DNA from: Methylorubrum extorquens
GTDB lineage: Bacteria > Pseudomonadota > Alphaproteobacteria > Rhizobiales > Beijerinckiaceae
Direction: 5' to 3'
Assembly (NCBI GenBank): GCA_019695455.1
Contig: JAEUAC010000203.1
Coordinates: forward strand, 1 to 12,312
Length of the DNA: 12,312 nucleotides
The notes beneath the pieces were generated by a model. That model saw nothing but the letters and a program-made list of their open reading frames with translations, had not been told where the DNA came from and searched no databases. This document shows positions 1 to 5,353 of this stretch, piece after piece (position 1 is the stretch's first letter; each line of letters begins with the position of its first letter). The position numbers and the translations under genes were made by a program.

Positions 1-27
1 GATGTCCGGGGCTCCCAGGTTGATCAT
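1..27 (-). CDS. ftsZ: FtsZ, N-terminal start only (runs off window)
   Basis: Only the first nine codons lie in the window. Read on the minus strand from the ATG at 27 they give MINLGAPDI, which resembles the opening of alphaproteobacterial FtsZ proteins (MTINL-x-x-PDI). FtsZ is the tubulin-like GTPase that forms the cytoplasmic Z ring and recruits the divisome. The call rests on this short match, on a good Shine-Dalgarno just upstream, and on the position directly after ftsA, where ftsZ is expected in the dcw cluster. The GTPase domain itself is outside the window, so its integrity cannot be judged. Confidence 0.85.
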
Positions 28-34
28 CGTGTGC

Positions 35-41
35 CCTCTCT
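35..41 (-). promoter_or_regulatory. Ribosome binding site of ftsZ
   Basis: On the minus strand AGAGAGG lies 7 nt before the ATG at 27. It is one of the clearest Shine-Dalgarno matches in the window and supports both the ftsZ start and its independent, strong translation. Most other genes here start from overlaps with weak ribosome binding sites. Confidence 0.6.
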
Positions 42-58
42 TGGCCCCGTGTTGACGA

Positions 59-80
59 CCGCCGCTCCGCCGAGCGGCGG
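59..80 (-). other. GC-rich hairpin between ftsA and ftsZ
   Basis: A perfect inverted repeat with 9-bp arms (59-67 and 72-80) and a 4-nt loop sits in the 58-nt gap between the ftsA stop (86) and the ftsZ start (27). No T-run follows it on the minus strand, so it does not look like a classical intrinsic terminator. It could act as an attenuator, an mRNA stabiliser or a processing site that sets FtsZ levels apart from FtsA. The structure is read directly from the sequence; the role is inferred. Confidence 0.5.
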
Positions 81-85
81 GGTTT

Positions 86-1414
86 CTAGAAACTGTCGAG
101 CAGCCACCGGCCCATGCGGCCGATGTAGGTGCGCTCGCGCCGCGCCGCGAAGAAGCTCTGCCCCTTCGGCTCGAAATGCTCGAGATGGGCGACCTGCGGG
201 TAGACGAGCAGGCCGACCGCCGCAGAGAAGGCGGGGCCGCGCGCGGCCTCGGGCAGGCCCTTGATGCCGAGCGGCCGCCCGATGCGGATCTGGCCGCCGA
301 GGACGCGCCGGGCGACCTCGGGCAGGCCGGCGAGCTGCGCCGCGCCGCCCGTCAGGACGACCCGCCGCCCCGCCTGGGCGGCGAAGCCCGCCGTGTGCAG
401 GCGGTCGCGGACGAGCTCCAGGATCTCCTCGATCCGCGGCCGGATGATGCGCACGAGATGCGCCTTCGGCACGTGGTTCGCGACCTCGCGGTCGTCCTCG
501 TCGTCGACCTGCGGCACGGCGATCATGTCGCGCTCGTCCGAGGGCGAGGAGATGCACGACCCGTGCAGCGTCTTGATGCGCTCGGCCGCGGAGACGCGGG
601 TCGTGAGGCCGCGCGCGACGTCCATCGTGACGTGGTGCCCGCCGACCGCGATCGCGTCCACGTGCACGACGTGCCCGCCCGAGAACACGCCGACGGAGGT
701 GGTGCCGCCGCCGAGGTCGAGCACGACGGTGCCCATGTCGGCCTCGTCGTCGACGAGGGCCGAGAGGCCGGACGCGTAGGGCGTCGCGACGACGGTCTCG
801 ATGCCGAGCTGGCTCCGCTCGACCGCGAGCATCAGGTTGCGGGCGGCCGCCTGCTCGCCCGTGACGACGTGCAGGTCGACGCCGAGCTCGTTGCCGATCA
901 TGCCGGTCGGCTCGACGACGTTGCGCTGCCCGTCGAGCGAGAAGCCGGTCGGCAGCGCGTGGAGCACGGCCCGGCCCGGCCGCAGCGTGTGGGCGCTCGC
1001 CGCGTCCAGAACCCGGCCGATATCGGTCGCGCAGACCATGCCGGCATTCACGTCGACGCTCGCGTCGAGATGCGTCGAGCCGAGCCGCCCGCCCGTGAGG
1101 TTCACGATGACGGACTGGACCTCGACGCGCGCCATCCGCTCGGCCGCGTGGATGGCCTGCCGGATGGCCGTCTCGGCCGCCTCGAGGTCGACCACGGCGC
1201 CGCCCTTGATGCCGGCCGAGCGCTGGTGGCCGATGCCGATCACGCGGGCGAGGTGCGTGCGGCCGCGCAGCGCCTCGCCGGCCGGCACGGGCTTCAGTTC
1301 GGCCACGATGCAGACGACCTTGCTCGTCCCGATGTCCAGGACCGAGAGGGTCGCGCTGCGGCGCGTGCCGAGCGGCTTCAGCCGCGGCGTGAGGCCGTGG
1401 TCGCGCAGGCTCAC
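86..1414 (-). CDS. ftsA: Cell division protein FtsA
   Basis: FtsA is the actin-like ATPase that tethers FtsZ filaments to the inner membrane and recruits late divisome proteins. The product is 442 aa, close to the usual 410-440. Visible signatures are the phosphate-1 loop VLDIGTSK (residues 25-32), phosphate-2 VLDLGGGTTS (231-240), the adenosine motif VLTGGAAQL (353-361), and a C-terminal amphipathic membrane-targeting helix (about 428-442, ending GRMGRWLLDSF). The start is a GTG at 1414 that overlaps the ftsQ TGA as GTGA, with AAGGGG 8 nt upstream, so translation is probably coupled to ftsQ. It ends in TAG, whereas most genes here end in TGA. It looks intact, and its place between ftsQ and ftsZ is canonical. 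Confidence 0.97.
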   Translation of the reverse strand: MSLRDHGLTPRLKPLGTRRSATLSVLDIGTSKVVCIVAELKPVPAGEALRGRTHLARVIGIGHQRSAGIKGGAVVDLEAAETAIRQAIHAAERMARVEVQSVIVNLTGGRLGSTHLDASVDVNAGMVCATDIGRVLDAASAHTLRPGRAVLHALPTGFSLDGQRNVVEPTGMIGNELGVDLHVVTGEQAAARNLMLAVERSQLGIETVVATPYASGLSALVDDEADMGTVVLDLGGGTTSVGVFSGGHVVHVDAIAVGGHHVTMDVARGLTTRVSAAERIKTLHGSCISSPSDERDMIAVPQVDDEDDREVANHVPKAHLVRIIRPRIEEILELVRDRLHTAGFAAQAGRRVVLTGGAAQLAGLPEVARRVLGGQIRIGRPLGIKGLPEAARGPAFSAAVGLLVYPQVAHLEHFEPKGQSFFAARRERTYIGRMGRWLLDSF

Positions 1415-2382
1415 GTCTCGATCCCCTTGGTGCCGCGCTTGGGCTTCTTCTTGGCGGCCTCGGCGAAGGCGGCGGCCGCCTCCTCCGTCAGCCGGACCAC
1501 CACGCGGTCGGGCATGCGCAGGTCGACCGCGAGCACGTCCTTCTCGAGGATGCGCCCCTCGCGCTCGAGCCGCACGAGCCGGCGGACCGCCTCGGCGGCA
1601 CCCTCCTCCGGCAGCCGGACGTCGAGGCCGTTCTGCATCTTCAGGGTCCAGCGACGACCGGAGACCAGCATGCCGGCCCGCACCTCGGAGGCGAGCGGCC
1701 CCGCCGCGTCGAGCAGCGCCCGGTAGGCCGAGGCCTTCACGTTGGCGGCGTCGCCCACGACCAGCGGCAGGGACGCGAAGCGCGCGTCCCGCATCGTGTC
1801 GATGACGGTGCCGTCGGCCGCGATGACGAAGAGCTGTCCGTCGCGCTGCCAGAGCGCGTAGGGCTGGCGCTCGACGAGCGTGATGGCGAGCTCGTTCGGG
1901 AACAGCTTGCGGACGACGGCGCCCGCGACGAGCGGCGTCTTCTCGAGGCGGGCGCGGATCTCGGCCGCCGACACGAAGGGCAGCGACACCTTGGGGCTGA
2001 TGCCCGCGATGTCGAGGACCTCGCGCTCGGTGAGCTGGGCGAGGCCCGTGATGGTGATGCGGTCGATGCCGAGGCCGACGATGCGGGCGGCGATGTCGCG
2101 CGGCTCGCCGAAGGCCTGGCGCATCGCGTCGTACTGGCCGCCGAGCACGGCGCCCGTGACGCCCACGGCGCCGAAGAAGCCGAGCACCAGGGCCGTGCCC
2201 GTGAGGCGGGGCAGGCGGCGGTTCATGGGGACGCTGACGAAACTGCCCCGCCGCCGGAACACGATCGGCGGCAGGATCAGCCAGCGCGCGAGGCGGCTCG
2301 CCCTGCGGGGTGCGGGACGCGGGTCCGCGCGACCGGGAGTGCCGGTCGTCAGCGGTTCAGAGACGCGTCCTCCACCATCCAT
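1411..2382 (-). CDS. ftsQ: Cell division protein FtsQ
   Basis: FtsQ is a bitopic inner-membrane protein of the FtsQLB complex that links early and late divisome proteins. With the ATG at 2382 it is 323 aa. It has an Arg/Pro-rich cytoplasmic tail (1-57), one membrane segment (about 61-81, TALVLGFFGAVGVTGAVL), a POTRA domain (about 105-173, beginning IDRITITG), a beta domain to about 300, and a Lys-rich C-terminus. The ATG lies 34 nt inside ddl and has only a weak Shine-Dalgarno. The open frame extends to 2544, but that part is entirely within ddl and looks like a shadow. An in-frame ATG at 2226, 8 residues before the membrane segment, would give 271 aa and is the main alternative. The gene ends in a GTGA overlap with ftsA. 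Confidence 0.93.
   Translation of the reverse strand: MDGGGRVSEPLTTGTPGRADPRPAPRRASRLARWLILPPIVFRRRGSFVSVPMNRRLPRLTGTALVLGFFGAVGVTGAVLGGQYDAMRQAFGEPRDIAARIVGLGIDRITITGLAQLTEREVLDIAGISPKVSLPFVSAAEIRARLEKTPLVAGAVVRKLFPNELAITLVERQPYALWQRDGQLFVIAADGTVIDTMRDARFASLPLVVGDAANVKASAYRALLDAAGPLASEVRAGMLVSGRRWTLKMQNGLDVRLPEEGAAEAVRRLVRLEREGRILEKDVLAVDLRMPDRVVVRLTEEAAAAFAEAAKKKPKRGTKGIET
1423..1428 (-). promoter_or_regulatory. Ribosome binding site of ftsA
   Basis: AAGGGG on the minus strand lies 8 nt before the GTG at 1414, inside the last codons of ftsQ. It supports the GTG start over any downstream alternative. Confidence 0.55.
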
Positions 2383-3275
2383 CGTACGAGCTCGCCGAAC
2401 GCGTGGCCCGCATGGGCCGCCATTTCGGGCATCAAGGACGTTGCCGTCATTCCGGGCTGCGTGTTGACCTCCAGGACCACGAGCTCGCCCGAACCGCCGG
2501 GCGTGTCGTCGTAACGGAGGTCGGTGCGGCTGACGCCGCGACATCCCAAAGCTTGATGCGCCGTTAAGGCCAACTCTTGGACCTGTTGGTAAACATTCGG
2601 TTTAAGGTCGGCCGGCAGGATGTGGATCGACCCCCCGGCGGCGTACTTGGCGTCGTAGTCGTAGAAGAGGCCGGTGGCGGGTCGGATGTCGATCACGCCC
2701 AGCGCACGCTCTCCCATAACGGCGCACGTCAACTCCCTGCCGGGTATGAACTTTTCGACGAGGACGAACTCGCCGAACGGCCAATCCTCGCGGCCCAGCT
2801 CCTGCGGCGGATGGCCCCGGTCCTCGCGCACGATGACGACTCCGACGGAGGATCCCTCGTTCACGGGCTTCACGACGTAGGGCGGCGGCATGACGTGCCG
2901 CTCCGCGACCTCTCGTCGCGACACGACGATCCCCTCCGGAACGGGAACGCCGGCGGCCCGCAGCACCGCCTTCGCCTTCTCCTTGTGCATGGCCAGGGCC
3001 GAGGCCAGCACGCCCGAATGCGTGTAGGGGATGCCCAGGAGCTCGAGCAGGCCCTGCACGGTCCCGTCCTCGCCGAAGCGCCCGTGCAGCGCATTCAGGG
3101 CCACGTCCGGCCGCACCGCCTGGAGCACCCGGGCGATGTCGCGGTCGACGTCGATCGGCACCACCCGGTAGGGCCCGCCCTCCAGAGCCTCGATGCAGGC
3201 GCGGCCCGAATCGAGGGAGACCTCGCGTTCGGCCGACCACCCGCCCAGGAGGACGGCGACTTTCTTCTGGCTCAT
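2349..3275 (-). CDS. ddl: D-alanine--D-alanine ligase (DdlB type)
   Basis: This cytoplasmic ATP-grasp enzyme joins two D-Ala to make the dipeptide that MurF adds to the UDP-MurNAc tripeptide. It is 308 aa, typical for DdlB. Signatures in order: N-terminal LLGGWSAEREVS with the catalytic Glu (16), HGRFGEDGTVQG (64-75), the ATP-grasp lysine in VVKPVNEGSSVGV (134-146) with catalytic Ser 142, FYDYDAKY (204-211), and the metal-binding Asp 252, Glu 269 and Asn 271 in LEVNTQPGMT. The start ATG at 3275 overlaps the stop of the upstream MazF-like toxin gene by 4 nt (ATGA). The 3' end overlaps ftsQ. All key residues appear present. Bases about 2540-2620, coding for residues around 220-245, are much more AT-rich than the rest of the gene. 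Confidence 0.97.
   Translation of the reverse strand: MSQKKVAVLLGGWSAEREVSLDSGRACIEALEGGPYRVVPIDVDRDIARVLQAVRPDVALNALHGRFGEDGTVQGLLELLGIPYTHSGVLASALAMHKEKAKAVLRAAGVPVPEGIVVSRREVAERHVMPPPYVVKPVNEGSSVGVVIVREDRGHPPQELGREDWPFGEFVLVEKFIPGRELTCAVMGERALGVIDIRPATGLFYDYDAKYAAGGSIHILPADLKPNVYQQVQELALTAHQALGCRGVSRTDLRYDDTPGGSGELVVLEVNTQPGMTATSLMPEMAAHAGHAFGELVRWMVEDASLNR
2553..2567. promoter_or_regulatory. Possible CtrA-like site within ddl, upstream of ftsQ
   Basis: The plus strand reads TTGA-N7-TTAA, one mismatch from the CtrA consensus TTAA-N7-TTAA. It lies in an unusually AT-rich patch of ddl (about 2540-2620), 170 nt upstream of the ftsQ start. In Caulobacter ftsQA is controlled by CtrA, and in several bacteria ftsQA promoters lie inside ddl. 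I see no convincing -35/-10 pair, so this is a tentative call based on location and motif. Confidence 0.25.
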
Positions 3276-3643
3276 GACGCTCTCGGGCTGGCGGAAGGGA
3301 GGAAGGTGCGAATGCGACGGACGACGCGGCGCGTGAGGGAAGCGGGCAAGCGCCCGGTCCGGCGCAGGATGCGGCCCGGCTCAATGCAGGCGATCTTGCT
3401 TGGGCGAACGACGCAGGGGGCCGACAATCCGGCCATGGCCAGATCGTCGATCGAGACGTCGTGCCGGGCGAAGCCCGACCGTGCGCTCGTGATCATCACG
3501 ACCCACACGTACCCGGCTTCGGCGAGCGCACCGGACGAGACCACGAGCACGGGCCGCCGCTTGTCGGCCAGACGGTCCGTGTAGGGAAACGGCACGACGA
3601 CGACGTCGCCTTGATCCGGCCAGTCATCGTCAGAGGTCGGCAA
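3272..3643 (-). CDS. MazF/PemK-family toxin (endoribonuclease)
   Basis: The 123-aa product matches the PemK/MazF toxin fold. Its start GDVVVVPFPYTD (12-23) is the hallmark first strand, KRRPVLVVSS (28-37) carries the family's conserved basic residue and Pro, and MITSA (50-54) carries the Thr/Ser of the active site. Family members are mostly sequence-specific mRNA interferases neutralised by an AbrB-fold antitoxin. The only start in frame before the conserved strand is a TTG at 3643, 14 nt inside the antitoxin gene, with a weak Shine-Dalgarno. This arrangement should keep toxin synthesis low and coupled to the antitoxin. The 3' end overlaps ddl by 4 nt. The Arg-rich C-terminus (105-123) is not conserved in my recollection of the family. 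Catalytic residues look intact; activity is inferred. Confidence 0.88.
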   Translation of the reverse strand: MPTSDDDWPDQGDVVVVPFPYTDRLADKRRPVLVVSSGALAEAGYVWVVMITSARSGFARHDVSIDDLAMAGLSAPCVVRPSKIACIEPGRILRRTGRLPASLTRRVVRRIRTFLPSASPRAS

Positions 3644-3863
3644 AGGATTCGTCGTCCTCGGGGCTCGCCCATTCCGTGAAGGACGCGAACGGATCGTCCG
3701 CCTGCTCGACCGCCTTCTCGATGCGGATGCCCTCGTCGCCGATGACGTAGCGGAGCCGATCGCCCGGCGCGATCGCGAGCCGTTCGCGCACCTCGGCCGG
3801 TAGGACGGTCTGGCTCTTGGTCGAGATCTTCGAGTAGGCGAACTGGGGTTGCACGCGGGGCAT
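3630..3863 (-). CDS. AbrB/MazE (PrlF-like) antitoxin
   Basis: The 77-aa protein has an N-terminal swapped-hairpin AbrB DNA-binding domain (about 8-52: SKISTKSQTVLPAEVRERL, then APGDRLRYVI) and an acidic C-terminal tail (DDPFASFTEWASPEDDESF) of the kind that docks on MazF-type toxins. It immediately precedes and overlaps the toxin gene, the usual antitoxin-first order. The ATG at 3863 is 10 nt after the murB stop with no strong Shine-Dalgarno, so expression probably depends on murB transcription and translational coupling. The AbrB domain could still bind DNA locally. The tail resembles PrlF-family antitoxins more than E. coli MazE. Confidence 0.88.
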   Translation of the reverse strand: MPRVQPQFAYSKISTKSQTVLPAEVRERLAIAPGDRLRYVIGDEGIRIEKAVEQADDPFASFTEWASPEDDESFADL

Positions 3864-3872
3864 GACGTCGAG

Positions 3873-3896
3873 CTTACCGGCTTACCGTCTTACCGT
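3873..3896. repeat. Three tandem 8-bp units at the murB 3' end
   Basis: The plus strand reads CTTACCGG, CTTACCGT, CTTACCGT back to back. The units encode the last residues and TAA stop of murB and finish 10 nt before the mazE-like ATG. A change of one unit would shift the murB frame and remove this stop. The repeat marks the junction with the toxin-antitoxin insert and may be a scar of it. Confidence 0.75.
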
Positions 3897-4836
3897 CCAC
3901 GCCGTCGACATCCCTCGGATCACCGATGCGCCGGATCTCCCAATCGAGCGCGACCCCGCTCGTCTCCCGCACCCGCCGGCGGACCTCCTCGCCCAATGCC
4001 TCGATCTCGGCCGCGCTGGCCGCGCCGTGGTTGACGAGGAAGTTGCAGTGCAGCTCCGAGACGCCCGCGTCACCGATCCGCAGGCCCCGGCAGCCGGCCT
4101 CGTCGACGAGCAGCCAGGCCTTGCGGCCGGGCGGGTTCCTGAAGGTCGAGCCGCCCGTGCGCGTGTTCACGGGCTGCGTGGCGGAGCGGGATTCCGTGAT
4201 GGCCGCCATGGCGGCCAGGATCGCGTCCGGCTCCCCGGGGCGCCCTTCGAAGACGGCCTCCGTGAAGATCAGGTCCTCCGGCGCGCCGCAATGGCGGTAC
4301 GCGAAGCCCATGCCCTCGCGATCGAGGACCTGCGCCCGGCCCCGCCGATCGAGCGCCCGGGCCGCGACGAGCACGTCGGCGGTCTCGCCGCCATAGGCGC
4401 CGCCGTTCATGCGGAGCGCGCCGCCAATCGTCCCCGGAATGCCGCGCAGGAAAGCGAGCCCGTCGATCCCGGCCTCGGCCGCGGCCCGGGCGACCTTGAC
4501 GTCCGCCGCGCCGGCGCCGGCCGTCACGCGCAGGCCCTCGACGGCGATCCGCGAGAGGCCGCGCCCGAGCCGCACGACGACGCCCCGCACGCCGCCGTCC
4601 CGCACGAGGAGGTTCGAGCCGAGCCCGACGACGACGAGCGGGATCTCGACGGGGCAGGCGGCCAGGAACAGCGCGAGATCGTCCTCGTCGGCCGGCGTGA
4701 ACAGCCAGTCGGCCGGTCCGCCGGTCCGAAACCACGACAGCGGCGCGAGGGGCGCGTCGGCCTGCAGGGCGCCGCGCAGCCCCGGAATGGGAGGGAGGTC
4801 GACTGCAGGCGGATGCGCGAGCCACGGCCGCGTCAT
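3874..4836 (-). CDS. murB: UDP-N-acetylenolpyruvoylglucosamine reductase
   Basis: MurB is the cytoplasmic FAD/NADPH enzyme that reduces enolpyruvyl-UDP-GlcNAc to UDP-MurNAc. The product is 320 aa. Visible motifs: LSWFRTGGPA (33-42) and GLGSNLLVRDGG (71-82) of the FAD domain, GIPGTIGGALRMNGGAYGG (132-150), the substrate-binding YR pair (180-181), GGSTFRNP with the proton-donor Ser 230, VSELHCNFLVN (259-269), and the C-terminal Glu 300 in LDWEIRR. The layout resembles type II MurB. The ATG overlaps the hicB stop by one base (TGATG), so initiation is probably coupled to the antitoxin. The last about 15 residues after RRIGDP are a nonconserved tail made partly by an 8-bp tandem repeat. The gene is flanked on both sides by toxin-antitoxin pairs. 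Confidence 0.96.
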   Translation of the reverse strand: MTRPWLAHPPAVDLPPIPGLRGALQADAPLAPLSWFRTGGPADWLFTPADEDDLALFLAACPVEIPLVVVGLGSNLLVRDGGVRGVVVRLGRGLSRIAVEGLRVTAGAGAADVKVARAAAEAGIDGLAFLRGIPGTIGGALRMNGGAYGGETADVLVAARALDRRGRAQVLDREGMGFAYRHCGAPEDLIFTEAVFEGRPGEPDAILAAMAAITESRSATQPVNTRTGGSTFRNPPGRKAWLLVDEAGCRGLRIGDAGVSELHCNFLVNHGAASAAEIEALGEEVRRRVRETSGVALDWEIRRIGDPRDVDGVDGKTVSR

Positions 4837-5123
4837 CAGGCGGCCTTCGACGTTTCGTGCCCAGGTGGAAGAGGGACCAGAATGGGCACCCCGTCGCCGA
4901 CATCCGGGTCCGCCAGGGCTCTTTCGAGCGTCATGGGCTCCGGGATCGCCTCACCGTCTTCGATCATCAGCTCGATATGCGCGAGGAGGGCCTCCTGCGC
5001 GAGAGACGCGGCTTCGGCCAGCGTCCTGCCTGCCGAGATGCATCCCGGGAAGTCCGGAAACGAGACGCCGAAGTCGCTGGCCGGATCCTTGTGCACGATC
5101 CCGATATACTGTCGCATGCTCAT
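4836..5123 (-). CDS. hicB: HicB-family antitoxin, short form without DNA-binding domain
   Basis: The 95-aa protein carries the partly degraded RNase H-like HicB domain: RQYIGIVHKDPASDFGVSFP (4-23), DFPGCISAG (24-32), then a helix (about 33-53) and the loop EDGEAIPEP (55-63). HicB binds and inhibits the HicA mRNA interferase. Full-length HicB usually continues into a C-terminal ribbon-helix-helix or HTH domain. This one stops just after ILVPLP (81-86) with PPGHETSKAA, exactly where that domain would begin. It is therefore unlikely to autorepress in the usual way. The ATG overlaps the hicA stop by 4 nt (ATGA), and its TGA overlaps the murB ATG by one base. Confidence 0.9.
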   Translation of the reverse strand: MSMRQYIGIVHKDPASDFGVSFPDFPGCISAGRTLAEAASLAQEALLAHIELMIEDGEAIPEPMTLERALADPDVGDGVPILVPLPPGHETSKAA

Positions 5124-5308
5124 CTGAGCCTCAGGCCAGCCTGCTTCTCGATGCTTCTCACGGTTCCCACGGGCAGGTCGCGTTTGGGATGCGGAACCGT
5201 GACGATGCCCGACTTGGTCTCGTGTCTAAACTGATGGTGGCTGCCCGTCACGCGCTGCAGGACCCAGCCGTCCTCCGCGAGCAATCTCAGGACCGCCCGG
5301 CTATCCAT
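5120..5308 (-). CDS. hicA: HicA-family toxin (mRNA interferase)
   Basis: The 62-aa product is a complete HicA of normal length, with a double-stranded-RNA-binding-like fold. It has the DGW motif (13-15), GSHHQFRH (22-29) with the catalytic His 24, VTVPHPKRDLPVGT (36-49), and the C-terminal SIEKQAGL (52-59). HicA cleaves mRNA and is blocked by HicB. It starts 45 nt after murC and precedes hicB, the standard toxin-first order for hicAB. The gap holds no recognisable sigma-70 promoter, so it is probably read from the mur operon. Base composition around 5140-5240 is visibly less GC-rich than the mur genes, consistent with acquisition. Confidence 0.93.
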   Translation of the reverse strand: MDSRAVLRLLAEDGWVLQRVTGSHHQFRHETKSGIVTVPHPKRDLPVGTVRSIEKQAGLRLR

Positions 5309-5353
5309 GAGGATGCGCGAGACCTGTCTGGATCGTTCGCCGCGGGCGCCCGT

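Noticed and set aside
59..80. Intrinsic terminator after ftsA
   Set aside because: No U-tract follows the stem on the transcribed strand, and ftsZ lies immediately downstream with its own ribosome binding site.
176..1726. Plus-strand open frame of 516 codons opposite ftsA and ftsQ
   Set aside because: Antisense shadow of ftsA; no recognisable domain and a composition typical of GC-rich noncoding frames.
1411..2544. Longer ftsQ starting at 2544
   Set aside because: The extra 54 codons lie wholly inside the ddl coding region and do not look like an FtsQ N-terminus; ATG 2382 gives a sensible length.
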